A stretch of 64,000 nucleotides of DNA from positions 4,224,001 through 4,288,000 of the forward strand of contig NC_012108.1 of the NCBI RefSeq assembly GCF_000020365.1. The letters run 5' to 3'. The DNA is from Desulforapulum autotrophicum HRM2. GTDB taxonomy: Bacteria > Desulfobacterota > Desulfobacteria > Desulfobacterales > Desulfobacteraceae. Below are positions 44,256 to 53,120 of this stretch, one piece after another; positions within the stretch are counted from its first letter, which is position 1; every line of letters begins with the position of its first letter. A program made the translations under genes and the position numbers. Below the pieces are notes generated by a model. It was not told the origin of the DNA, searched no databases, and saw only the letters and a list, made by a program, of their open reading frames with translations.

Positions 44256-46555
44256 GGGATATCCTTTTTTTCTTGGTCCAAAACCCCAAGTACCCGTTCC
44301 GGGGTGAAAGGCGCATGATTCATGGGCAGTCCGGCATGGGCCATGGCTGATGCCACGGCCGGCAGGGGGGCATTCATCCCTACTTCACCGATACCCTTCA
44401 TGCCAAAGGGACCGGAATGTTCAATGGTTTCAACGGCATGGGATTCAATATCGGGCAGATCCATTGATGTTGGCAAAATATAGGTGGAAAAATCCTTGGT
44501 TTCGAGCAGGGCTTCCCGGGTTTTCACCTCTTCAAAAAGGGCGTAGCCCAGTCCCTGGGCAACGGCCCCCTGGACCTGCTGCTCAAAAACCTGGGGGTTG
44601 AGCACCCGGCCGCCGTCGGTAAAGGCCAGGTAATCATGGACAATGATTTCTCCTGTGAGTTCATCCACCTCCACACGGGCAAGGTGGGCGGCAAAGGGAT
44701 AAATCAGGTGGGGAAACCCAAGCTTAAAGGTTTCACCACCCTTGGGCATTTCAGGTGTCGTGGGCATAAGGTATTCGGCCATGCAAATCCGATCGTCGGG
44801 CATCATCATTGCGGCAAGGTCAGCCAGGGACAGATCCCGGCCAGAGGGCAGGTGACGAACCCCCCCGGGAATCATGGCAAAGCCTGCGCCGTCATCAACA
44901 AGGAGCATGAGGGCAGCCCGGTTGAACAGCTTGTCCCGCAGGGCTTCACACGCTTTGATCAACGCCTTGCCATAGGTGTAGGTAGTGCGCCCGGCCGTTG
45001 CCGATCCCGAGGGATGGGTGCGGTCGGTGTCCGGCTGGACCAGTTCCATTGTGTCCTGGCGCTGGCACAGGATTTCACCGGCTATCTGCACAAAGGTGGA
45101 CGCATTGCCCTGGCCCATGTCGCTAACCCCATTATAAACCCGGATAAGGCCCGAGGGACTAAGCTTTACCTTGGCAATGGCATAGTCGGCCAATCCCCGG
45201 CCATAGCCCATGCCATTGAAAACAGCGGATATGCCGACACTGCGGCGTTTGAACGGCAAGGCATCCGCGATCCATTTTTTTCGGGTTTTCCACAGGCCAT
45301 GTTCGGAAAGTCGCATCAGACATTCTTCCATGCCCGTTGAATGGGTCATGGTGACGCCTGCACAGTTCCGGTCACCGCGAATCAAAGCGTTCTTCATCCT
45401 CAGCACCAGGGGGTCCATGGCAAGTTTTATAGCCAGCCGGTCCATCATTCCCTCAAAGGCAAAACAGACCTGGGCGACGCCAAACCCCCGGAAGGCACCG
45501 GCAATGGGGTTGTTCGTGTAGATGCAGCGTCCTCTGGATTCCATATTTGCAATACGGTAGGGCCCCCCGGCATGCTCCAGTCCCAGGGCCATGATCTCCA
45601 CACCCAGGTGGGCATAGGCACCGGTATCGTAATCAAGCTCACATTCAAGTGCAACCAGGGTTCCGTCTTTTTGGGCACCCAGTTTATAATGCATGCGCGC
45701 GGCATGGCGTTTGTAACCCGCAAGCATGCTCTCCCTGCGGTCCCACCACATTTTTATGGTGCGTCCCTTTACATGTATGGCAGCCAGTGCCAGAAGACAT
45801 TGGACAGTAGCCCCGTCCTTGCCCCCAAAAGCACCGCCCAGATAGGGATTGATAACGTGAATTTTATTATGGTCAAGGCCAAGGGCCCTGGCGATTTCAA
45901 ACCGGTCCCGGAACGGTGCCTGGGTGGAAACCGTGAGATGAAGAATCCCATCCTTGTCAAACCGGGCCACCCCATTTTCAGTCTCAATATAGGCGTGCTC
46001 CTGTACAGGGGAGAAAAAGGTCTCTTCAAGGATGACATCACATTGCGCCATGGCTTCAGCCGGGTTGCCCTTGGTGATGGTCGCCGATTTCAGCACATTG
46101 CCGGTTTCAAGGTCATGAACCTGGGATGCATGGTTTTCAAGGGCGACATCCATGGAGTCGATAACGGGGAGCGGGGTGATGTCCACCTCAATGAGAGACA
46201 GGGCCCGGGCAAGGACCTGCCGGTTTTCAGCCACCACCAGGGCTAGGGCATCACCGGCATGGCGCACCTTGGTACCACAGAGCACGGGCATGTCCCAATA
46301 GACAAATCCCTGGCGGTTAGAGCCGGGGACATCCTTGCGGGTGAGCACGCAGTGCACCCCTTTAACCACTTCGGCCCTGGCGGTGTTTACAGACCTGATT
46401 CTGCCGTGGGCAATGCCTGCCCGGCAGACACCGGCCCACAGCATATCCTCTGTGTAAAAATCCGAAGCAAATTGTTCTCGTCCAAGGGTTTTGTCCAGGG
46501 CATCAAAACGGGGGGAACAACGGCCTATATCCTGCATTGGGGATGAATTAGTCAT
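44246..46555 (-). CDS. Molybdenum hydroxylase large subunit (xanthine dehydrogenase type)
   Basis: The 769-residue Mo-cofactor subunit opens with the ald_xan_dh_C a/b hammerhead region (FASDFYTEDMLWAG) and has the Moco-binding marks GGAFGGKDG, GAFRGFGVAQ, and MGQGNAST. The catalytic Glu is near the C-terminus in GIGEVGMNAP. The active-site loop is AFRGFG, as in xanthine and aldehyde oxidoreductases, not the AYRCSFR of CO dehydrogenase. Substrate could be a purine, an N-heterocycle or an aldehyde; nothing in the neighbourhood decides. Gene order is large, Fe-S, FAD, transcribed leftward. No maturation factor (XdhC/CoxF type) is adjacent. Confidence 0.9.
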   Translation of the reverse strand: MTNSSPMQDIGRCSPRFDALDKTLGREQFASDFYTEDMLWAGVCRAGIAHGRIRSVNTARAEVVKGVHCVLTRKDVPGSNRQGFVYWDMPVLCGTKVRHAGDALALVVAENRQVLARALSLIEVDITPLPVIDSMDVALENHASQVHDLETGNVLKSATITKGNPAEAMAQCDVILEETFFSPVQEHAYIETENGVARFDKDGILHLTVSTQAPFRDRFEIARALGLDHNKIHVINPYLGGAFGGKDGATVQCLLALAAIHVKGRTIKMWWDRRESMLAGYKRHAARMHYKLGAQKDGTLVALECELDYDTGAYAHLGVEIMALGLEHAGGPYRIANMESRGRCIYTNNPIAGAFRGFGVAQVCFAFEGMMDRLAIKLAMDPLVLRMKNALIRGDRNCAGVTMTHSTGMEECLMRLSEHGLWKTRKKWIADALPFKRRSVGISAVFNGMGYGRGLADYAIAKVKLSPSGLIRVYNGVSDMGQGNASTFVQIAGEILCQRQDTMELVQPDTDRTHPSGSATAGRTTYTYGKALIKACEALRDKLFNRAALMLLVDDGAGFAMIPGGVRHLPSGRDLSLADLAAMMMPDDRICMAEYLMPTTPEMPKGGETFKLGFPHLIYPFAAHLARVEVDELTGEIIVHDYLAFTDGGRVLNPQVFEQQVQGAVAQGLGYALFEEVKTREALLETKDFSTYILPTSMDLPDIESHAVETIEHSGPFGMKGIGEVGMNAPLPAVASAMAHAGLPMNHAPFTPERVLGVLDQEKKDIPCN

Positions 46556-46901
46556 GAACGAGGTTATAGAACCGGGCTCAGAGCCTTGTCAAGGCATATT
46601 TTACCTGGTTTTCCCTTACCATACGCCCTTGATTACAGTTTGCCATGGCTGGGAAAAAAAGAATCTGGTAATACCATCCCTCCCCAACCCTGCCCTGCCC
46701 CTTTCTTCCTAACCTTTCTGGTGATAATTGTCCTGTCCCTTCTGCAGGAGACAAGGTTGGCCATGATCTGAAAAAGACTGCCTTGTGCAATTATATAAGT
46801 ATAACTTCAGCTATGATTGATTTTATATAATTATACTTATTTATAAATCCCCGCTATGATTGCAGCATAAAACAGTTAACAAACATCAACAGGAGGTCGC
46901 T
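46556..46901. other. Divergent intergenic region, molybdoenzyme / small membrane protein
   Basis: This 346-base gap is AT-rich on its right side. It contains TATAAGTATAA (46794-46804) facing TTATACTTAT (46831-46840), an inverted repeat with a 26-base spacer, and two direct copies of GCTATGATTG (about 46810 and 46853). These could bind a regulator of the 46902 gene. No gene was seen. Confidence 0.45.
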
Positions 46902-47159
46902 ATGCTGGAATCAAAACAACACGCCCATTTGGGGTATAGCCCCGATTTCTACATTTCCAACCCGATCAATGATCTGGTTAGAAAAGGCCTGGGAGACCTT
47001 GTTTGCTGGTTGCTTCCTGAAGATACAACAGACAAGGCAGGCCCCGGCCGGAACCGTTCAATCGACCTGAACACAGCTCATACCGGCAGTGTTGGCAAGA
47101 CGATGTTCTGGATCGTTGTGTCCATAGGCATTTCTTTGGCAATGGGACAATTAAAGTAG
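46902..47159 (+). CDS. Small membrane protein of unknown function
   Basis: The 85-residue protein starts at 46902 after a strong AGGAGG. The soluble N-terminal part (LGYSPDFYISNPINDL) and a middle Gly/Arg-rich linker lead to a single C-terminal hydrophobic helix (MFWIVVSIGISLAM), a tail-anchor layout. The good ribosome site and AT-rich promoter region argue that it is real. A LysE-type exporter follows after 38 bases. I recognise no family. Confidence 0.55.
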   Translation: MLESKQHAHLGYSPDFYISNPINDLVRKGLGDLVCWLLPEDTTDKAGPGRNRSIDLNTAHTGSVGKTMFWIVVSIGISLAMGQLK

Positions 47160-47197
47160 CGATCCCATCAACCCCTTAAACCTCCAGATAAAAGGCC

Positions 47198-47797
47198 GTG
47201 ATGAATATTGAGATTATGCCGTTGGCAGCGTTTATCCTGGTGGCAACATTTACCCCGGGACCGGGTAATATTACAAGTGCTGCCATGGGCATGATCTACG
47301 GTTACAGGCGCACCCTGGGATTCTTGGCAGGGATTGTAACGGGCTACCTGATGATCATGCTGCTGTGTGCGTTTCTTTCCAGCACACTGCTGGTAATTAT
47401 TCCATCAGTTGAGCCGGTACTGCGTTTAGCCGGTGCCGGCTATATCCTCTGGCTGGCAGTGGGTACCGCCCGTGCCACCTATAATTTTTCCTCGGAAAAC
47501 AAGCCCCCGATGCGCTTTAAACACGGATTCTGGCTCCAGGCGCTTAACCCAAAAGCGATAGTTTTCGGCCTCACCCTGTACACAACATTCCTGTCGGGTA
47601 TCACAGACCGGCCCATCATTCTTGCAATCTCCACCTTTGTTCTGGCGACCGTCACTTTTTTTTCTGTTTCACTCTGGGCTTTTGGAGGGTTCCAGGTCCA
47701 GGGATATCTTCATTTGGAGCATATCAGAAAAGGGGTCAACTTTGTTTTATTCTCCCTGCTCGTCTATTGTGCCGTAACCCTGTCTGGTGTCATTTAA
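47198..47797 (+). CDS. LysE/RhtB-family amino-acid exporter
   Basis: The 199-residue protein has about six transmembrane helices and the LysE/RhtB start PLAAFILVATFTPGPGNI, plus GFWLQALNPKA and the mid-protein GAGYILWLAVG. These carriers export amino acids or derivatives. It converges on pfkA with 16 bases between stops. It may be co-transcribed with the small membrane protein upstream. Confidence 0.88.
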   Translation: MMNIEIMPLAAFILVATFTPGPGNITSAAMGMIYGYRRTLGFLAGIVTGYLMIMLLCAFLSSTLLVIIPSVEPVLRLAGAGYILWLAVGTARATYNFSSENKPPMRFKHGFWLQALNPKAIVFGLTLYTTFLSGITDRPIILAISTFVLATVTFFSVSLWAFGGFQVQGYLHLEHIRKGVNFVLFSLLVYCAVTLSGVI

Positions 47798-47813
47798 AAA
47801 AATAGGACCACGG

Positions 47814-48911
47814 TTAATCTCCGAAACTGATCCCCAGCGCCCTGGCTGTCATCACCAGTTCTCCAGCAGGATCCACCCGGCGAATTTTATTGATGGCATC
47901 CTTCAAGGTGACCGGGCCCATCATTCCATTTTCCTTTAATGCCACCATAAACCCAAATTGTTTCTGGACAATCATTTGGAAGGCGTGAACACCAAACCTT
48001 GTGCACAATTGTCTGTCCCACTGGGTGGGCTGGCCTCCTCGCTGTAAGTGTCCCAAAACCACACACCGGGTCTCTTTTTGGGATTGGCTTTCAATTTCCA
48101 TGGCAACCATGTGTCCGATGCCACCTAAACGAACCTCCCGGTCATTTCCGGTTTTGTTTGAAGTGACAAATCCTTTCCCCCCAGGGGCTGCTCCCTCAGC
48201 AACGATAACAATGGTGAAATGCTTTCCTTCTGCTTCCCTTGACAAAATTTTTCTTTGGATTGAATCATAGGTGAAGCCAATTTCGGGGATCAATATGACA
48301 TCTGCCCCCCCTGCTAATCCGGCATAGGCGGCAATCCATCCGGCATATCGGCCCATGACTTCCAGAACCATGACCCGGTTGTGGCTCTGGGCCGTGCTAT
48401 GAAGCCGGTCCAAGGCATCCACAGCACAGGCCACGGCCGTATCGAATCCAAAGGTCGTCTGGGTGGCATCCAGATCATTATCAATGGTCTTGGGAACCCC
48501 CACAACCGGAAACCCCATCTCAAACATCTGCTGGGCAATGGTAAGGGTGCCGTCACCGCCAATGGCCACAAGAGCAGAAATATCCATGGCATCAAAATTG
48601 GTTTTAGCCTCGTCCAATATCTTTTGGGGAACCCGTCTTGTTTGACCATGACCGGTTTTCGCGGAAAATCGACCACTGTTGGCCGTGCCCAATATCGTGC
48701 CGCCCCGGATGAGCAGACCGTCCATATCTTTAAGGGCCAGGGGCACAGCCTTAACCGGGGTGAGCAGTCCGTCAAACCCGCCATGGATTCCCAGACATTC
48801 CCAGCCGTAAAGTGCGCCCGCTTTTACAAGGGCTCTAATAACCGCATTCAGGCCAGGACAGTCTCCACCCCCTGTCACAATGCCGATCTTTTTTGTCGTT
48901 TTTTTTATCAT
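47814..48911 (-). CDS. pfkA: 6-phosphofructokinase
   Basis: The 365-residue kinase adds a phosphate to fructose 6-phosphate. Motifs: GGGDCPGLNAVIR (residues 15-27), AIGGDGTL, VPKTIDNDLDAT with catalytic Asp, and VMGRYAGWIA. The residue after GGD is Gly, which usually means ATP as donor, while Lys in PKTIDND is typical of the pyrophosphate-using clade. That mix marks ATP-dependent members of the longer 'PFP-like' group, so the donor should be tested. No other glycolytic gene is adjacent. Confidence 0.92.
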   Translation of the reverse strand: MIKKTTKKIGIVTGGGDCPGLNAVIRALVKAGALYGWECLGIHGGFDGLLTPVKAVPLALKDMDGLLIRGGTILGTANSGRFSAKTGHGQTRRVPQKILDEAKTNFDAMDISALVAIGGDGTLTIAQQMFEMGFPVVGVPKTIDNDLDATQTTFGFDTAVACAVDALDRLHSTAQSHNRVMVLEVMGRYAGWIAAYAGLAGGADVILIPEIGFTYDSIQRKILSREAEGKHFTIVIVAEGAAPGGKGFVTSNKTGNDREVRLGGIGHMVAMEIESQSQKETRCVVLGHLQRGGQPTQWDRQLCTRFGVHAFQMIVQKQFGFMVALKENGMMGPVTLKDAINKIRRVDPAGELVMTARALGISFGD

Positions 48912-49015
48912 CCAAGTTTCCTGAAATTTAGTGAAATGAATGTGGTTTAATTGTATGTTATTTGTGGAAAATATATCATGAAATTTGAATTTTACCTATT
49001 CTTTTGCCCGGCTGA

Positions 49016-49132
49016 CATTATGATTTGGACAAGGCCGATTATCTGCTGGGCCACAATATCATCCGGCATACCCGCAAACTTATCGTGGCCGAACAAAAAC
49101 CCATGTTTGGGCGAAAAGATAATCGGCCGTGA
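49016..49132 (+). pseudogene. Fragment of a DEDD-type exonuclease/helicase gene
   Basis: A short + strand frame between stops reads DKADYLLGHNIIRHT and then KLIVAEQKPMFG. The GHN-x-x-x-H element resembles Exo II of DEDD exonucleases, such as those fused to some helicases. Only about 38 residues remain, without start or ribosome site, so this is read as a relic. Confidence 0.35.
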
Positions 49133-49139
49133 GAAAGCG

Positions 49140-50384
49140 CTATTGAACCACCCCCGTCTCCTTTAATCCCTTAATATCACGGGCATCATATCCCAACCCC
49201 CGAAGGATGGAATCGGTATGCTCTCCCTTGTCTGCCCCCGGGGTGCGGGTCCCGGGACGGCATTTTCCAAAGCTGGCCGTATAGCCCGGCAGGTTCACCT
49301 CGCCCAGGCCAGGGTATTGGGCCGGGCGAACATAGGCGTTGGCTTTTGCCTGGATATCATTCTCCACATCGGTCACTTTCTGGATGGGGGCAAACATAAG
49401 CCTGGCCGCCATGAAATCCGCCATCCACTCATCACGGGACCGGGTGGTAAAAATGTCGTCGAACCGGGCGATCAGTTTATCGGAGGTAACAGGCCCCCCC
49501 TTTTCATCGGTGAATTCCGGATCAAGGACAAATTCCGGAACGCCCATGATCCGGCAGAAGGTTTCCCAGTACTTCTCCTCTGGATGGTGGGTACACATCA
49601 CCCATTGACCATCCCCGCAGCAGAACACATTCCGCAACGGAGAATGATGGGAACGGTCCGCCGACACACAGGGGTCGATTTTTAAGGTGTTGGCCAGCAT
49701 CAGGTTGATGTGCTGAAGCCATAATGACGTCCCATACAATGAGACATGGATTTCCTGGGAAATACCCTGGCGCTCCCTGGCGAGCAGGGCCGCGAGTATG
49801 GCGTGGGAAAGGCTGATGGCTGTGGCCTGGTCAAGCAGGCCGATCTGCAATGGTGCAGGCAACTCTCCGCCAGTGGTAAACATCAAACCGGAGCAGGCCT
49901 GCCCAAGGGGATCAAAAGCGCCGATGTCCTGGAGAGGACCTTCCTGGCCATAACCGGAAACACTGGCATGGATGATCCTGGGATTGAGTGTGCAAATGGA
50001 AGTGTAGTCCAGTTTCATCTTTTGGACGGTGCTCTTGCGAAGGTTGGTAATGAAAACATCCGCATCCCGGATCAACCGGTTAAAAATCTTCCGGCCCGAT
50101 TCAGCCTTGATGTCCAGGCAGATATTTTTCTTGTTCCGGTTGGACACTTCAAAGGTCATGCTCCGTCCATCGGGTCCGGCCATATCCACTGCCCCCACCT
50201 GGGTCCAGTAGCGGATTCCGTCTCCCACCGGGTCTTCCACCTTGATCACCTCTGCACCCAGATCGCCCAATATGGCCCCGCCCCCCGGCCCTGCGTGGAA
50301 TACGCCATACTCAACGACCTTTATCCCTTCCAGGGGCAGAGGGGCGCCATCCCGGCTGTCCCTGTCATGGTACTTTATTTCCAT
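49140..50384 (-). CDS. CaiB/BaiF-type (class III) CoA transferase
   Basis: The 414-residue enzyme transfers CoA between carboxylic acids through a mixed anhydride on an Asp. The N-terminal LEGIKVVEYGVFHAGPGGG, the YTSICTLNPRIIHASVSGYG stretch, and the catalytic Asp in IGLLDQATAISLSHAI (near residue 180) are family features. Substrates include carnitine, formate/oxalate, bile acids and aromatic acids. No acyl-CoA dehydrogenase or ligase is next to it, so the substrate is unclear. The start at 50384 gives MEIKYHDRDS. Confidence 0.9.
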   Translation of the reverse strand: MEIKYHDRDSRDGAPLPLEGIKVVEYGVFHAGPGGGAILGDLGAEVIKVEDPVGDGIRYWTQVGAVDMAGPDGRSMTFEVSNRNKKNICLDIKAESGRKIFNRLIRDADVFITNLRKSTVQKMKLDYTSICTLNPRIIHASVSGYGQEGPLQDIGAFDPLGQACSGLMFTTGGELPAPLQIGLLDQATAISLSHAILAALLARERQGISQEIHVSLYGTSLWLQHINLMLANTLKIDPCVSADRSHHSPLRNVFCCGDGQWVMCTHHPEEKYWETFCRIMGVPEFVLDPEFTDEKGGPVTSDKLIARFDDIFTTRSRDEWMADFMAARLMFAPIQKVTDVENDIQAKANAYVRPAQYPGLGEVNLPGYTASFGKCRPGTRTPGADKGEHTDSILRGLGYDARDIKGLKETGVVQ

Positions 50385-50712
50385 CCACCGCCTCCTCTAT
50401 TCAAATGAATCAAATCCTGATTTATCTATCAGCTGGTCAATCCTAAATCAAGCGCTTATTACGGGCGTGTGGAAAACCATGTTGGAGATTGGACTGTGGT
50501 GATTTATATTGTGATTTACACGGGTCTGTTGTGAAATCTACAGGCATGGGGACCTTTGACTGTCCTTGTAAATACAGACAATTTTGTCCTTTTTGTCATC
50601 AGAAACATGATCGGGTTCGGGTCTGAAAAAAAAGAACGAATAGTTAAGACATTGACCATTTATTGCTTTATTAATTTATTTATTGTATAAGCACTTTGAT
50701 AAAGGAGTGTGT
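50385..50712. other. Divergent intergenic region, CoA transferase / MarR regulator
   Basis: A 328-base gap, AT-rich near the MarR gene. It contains the promoter listed next and a ribosome site AAAGGAG at 50701. No gene or clear operator was recognised. Confidence 0.45.
50663..50691 (+). promoter_or_regulatory. Sigma-70-type promoter of the MarR-proXWV operon
   Basis: TTGCTT (50663-50668) and TATAAG (50686-50691) are spaced by 17 bases, 22 bases before the ATG at 50713. Confidence 0.55.
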
Positions 50713-51222
50713 ATGGAGCAGCAAAAACAGAAATGTATTCAGCAAATTGTCGCCTCAGTGCGTCAAGTGTTCCGGTCCGTGTATCTCGATTCGGCAAGGA
50801 CCGGCCGGAAATTCGGAGTCAGTGGATCGCAGATGCAGGTGTTACGCAATCTGCTTATTTACGGTTCCCTTTCTTCTGTGGAATTGAGCCGGAAAATGTT
50901 TGTCACGGCAGCAAATATGACCGGAATCATTGACCGTCTGGAGAACAAGGGCGTGGTGAATAGAAAGCGCAAACCAGGCGACAGGCGGGTAGTTCTGATC
51001 TCCCTGACCGAATCAGGACAGAAGCTCGCCGGATCACTGCCCGATCCTGTGGAAAAAAAACTTCTTCAGGGGCTGCGGAACAGACCCTATGGGGAAATGG
51101 TCCGCATCGCTGAATCCATGGCAACACTCCTTGAACTTGTCGATGCCGAAGAGATTGAAGATTCTCCCCGGGCGGTTTCCATTGAGGACTCGCCAAGTGC
51201 AGGAGAGAAATCAAAACCTTAA
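50713..51222 (+). CDS. MarR-family transcriptional regulator
   Basis: The 169-residue winged-helix regulator has the recognition region LSSVELSRKMFVTAANMTGI and the wing NRKRKPGDRRVVLISLTESG, standard MarR features. It starts at the ATG at 50713 after AAGGAG. proX follows after 14 bases, so the regulator and the osmoprotectant importer form one operon and self-regulation is likely. The relation to GbsR/OpuR-type osmolyte regulators is inferred from context. Confidence 0.9.
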   Translation: MEQQKQKCIQQIVASVRQVFRSVYLDSARTGRKFGVSGSQMQVLRNLLIYGSLSSVELSRKMFVTAANMTGIIDRLENKGVVNRKRKPGDRRVVLISLTESGQKLAGSLPDPVEKKLLQGLRNRPYGEMVRIAESMATLLELVDAEEIEDSPRAVSIEDSPSAGEKSKP

Positions 51223-51236
51223 CCAAGGAGTTATGC

Positions 51237-52241
51237 ATGTCTATCACGTCACAAACCCGCAACTGTATGTATGTACTAATAATGGGACTTATCCTCACAC
51301 TGGCCCTGCCAGCTTCCGGCCTGGCCAGGCGAATTGTTTTTGCCGATTTAAGCTGGGACAGTGTTCAAGTGCACAACCAGATCGCAGGTTTTATTTTGGA
51401 GCACGGGTACGATTATGATGTCGAATACATGCCCGGGGAGACTATTCCACTGTTTACCGGACTGATGCGGGGAAATGTTGACGTGAACATGGAATCCTGG
51501 ACCGAAAATATCCAGGAAGTGTACGATAAAGCCATGAAACAGAAAAAAATCATGGATCTTGGATCAAACTTTCCAGACAGCTGGCAGGGTTGGCTGGTGC
51601 CCACCTACATGATCAAAGGCGATCCCTCCCGGGGCATCGAGCCCGTTGCTCCGGATCTGAAAAGTGTCACGGATCTGCCCAGATACTGGGAACTGTTCAA
51701 GGACCCGGAAGAGCCTTCCAAAGGACGATTTTATAATTCCATTGCAGGGTGGAAAGTGACGGATATCAATAGCCAGAAACTCAAAGCCTATGGCCTTGAC
51801 ACCTATTATTCAGATTTCATCCCCGGTTCCGATGCCGCACTTTCCGGCTCCATGGCATCCGCCCATGCCAAGGGTCGTCCCTGGGTCGGATATTATTGGG
51901 GGCCGACCTGGGTGCTCGGCAAATACGACATGACCCCCCTTGAAGAACCAGCCTTTGACCAGAAGGTGTGGGACGAGACCAAGGGGTGCGCCATGCCCTC
52001 CGTTCAAGTGAACATTCTGGTGAATGCCAAATTTGCCAAAAAGAATCCAGAAGCGGTCGCGGTATTGAAGGAATATGAGACATCCATGGCCCTGTGTAAT
52101 GAACTTTTGGCCTATATGCGTGACAATAAAGCCGGTACCCAGGCTGCAGCTCTTTTCTTCCTGAAGAAACACAAAGAGCTGTGGGAAAACTGGGTCACTC
52201 CTGAAGCCGCAGGAAAAATCGAAGCGGCGCTGAACAAATAG
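51237..52241 (+). CDS. proX: Glycine betaine/proline ABC transporter, substrate-binding protein
   Basis: The 334 residues carry an N-terminal signal peptide (hydrophobic stretch residues 11-25, likely cut after SGLA) and an OpuAC-type binding domain. Trp-rich motifs that form the betaine box are visible: NMESWTENI, DSWQGWLVPTYM, and GYYWGPTWVLGKYDM. It captures betaine or proline outside the membrane. It is the first transport gene after the MarR regulator. Confidence 0.92.
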   Translation: MSITSQTRNCMYVLIMGLILTLALPASGLARRIVFADLSWDSVQVHNQIAGFILEHGYDYDVEYMPGETIPLFTGLMRGNVDVNMESWTENIQEVYDKAMKQKKIMDLGSNFPDSWQGWLVPTYMIKGDPSRGIEPVAPDLKSVTDLPRYWELFKDPEEPSKGRFYNSIAGWKVTDINSQKLKAYGLDTYYSDFIPGSDAALSGSMASAHAKGRPWVGYYWGPTWVLGKYDMTPLEEPAFDQKVWDETKGCAMPSVQVNILVNAKFAKKNPEAVAVLKEYETSMALCNELLAYMRDNKAGTQAAALFFLKKHKELWENWVTPEAAGKIEAALNK

Positions 52242-52250
52242 GGGGGCTGC

Positions 52251-53120
52251 ATGATATTACAATTTCCAACCCGCTTACAGGTTCCCCTGGATCGCTGGGT
52301 GGATGTGGCCATGGACTGGCTTCTTGAATATTGCGGAGATGCCTTTGAGATTCTGGGGAACTGGATTCTGGTGGGTCTGATGGCCCTGGAAAAATTTTTT
52401 GTCTGGCTACCCTGGCCCGTTCTGATCATCATTGTATTTCTGCTCGGATGGCGACTGGTGGGCAGGCTGCGTGACGGTCTGCTGCTGGCAACATTGCTGT
52501 TTCTGGTGGGATGTTTCGGTTACTGGGATCTGGCCATGATGACTTTGGCCCTGATCATGGCTTCGGTGTCCGTTTCACTGGTTATCGGCATACCCACCGG
52601 AATACTCATGGCTGCAAGTGACAGGTTCTCCAAGGTGCTTAAGCCGATTCTGGACGGAATGCAGACCATGCCAAGCTTTGTGTATCTCATTCCGGCCATG
52701 ATGCTTTTCGGCCTGGGCAAGGTTCCGGCCCTGTTCGCCACGATCATCTATGCAGTTCCACCGGTGATCCGGCTGACAAATGTCGGCATCCGGGAGGTGG
52801 ACCCGAGTATTGTTGAGGCTGCCCATGCTTTTGGGGCCGATCCGTGGAAGGTTCTCACCTCTGTGGAACTGCCCCTGGCCCGTCCTTCCATCATGGTCGG
52901 TATCAACCAAACCACCATGATGGCTCTGTCCATGGTGGTCATCGCCTCCATGATCGGAGCTAGAGGACTTGGCCTGGAAGTGCTTCTGGCTATTAATCGG
53001 ATCGAAATCGGCCGTGGAGTTAAAGCCGGTATGGCCATCGTGTTTCTGGCTATTATCGTGGACCGGATCACCGCAGCCATGGCTGCTGAACGACGCATGC
53101 GCAAGGGAGGCGGTTCATGA
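52251..53120 (+). CDS. proW: Glycine betaine/proline ABC transporter, permease
   Basis: The 289-residue permease has about six or seven helices, a short N-terminal extension and the EAA loop IVEAAHAFGADPWKVL that docks with ProV. TMPSFVYLIPAMMLFGLG is the OpuAB/ProW family mark. It starts ten bases after proX and overlaps proV by four bases. Confidence 0.93.
   Translation: MILQFPTRLQVPLDRWVDVAMDWLLEYCGDAFEILGNWILVGLMALEKFFVWLPWPVLIIIVFLLGWRLVGRLRDGLLLATLLFLVGCFGYWDLAMMTLALIMASVSVSLVIGIPTGILMAASDRFSKVLKPILDGMQTMPSFVYLIPAMMLFGLGKVPALFATIIYAVPPVIRLTNVGIREVDPSIVEAAHAFGADPWKVLTSVELPLARPSIMVGINQTTMMALSMVVIASMIGARGLGLEVLLAINRIEIGRGVKAGMAIVFLAIIVDRITAAMAAERRMRKGGGS

Noticed and set aside
44246-46555. 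Carbon monoxide dehydrogenase large subunit (CoxL)
   Set aside because: The active-site loop reads AFRGFG as in xanthine/aldehyde oxidoreductases, not AYRCSFR.
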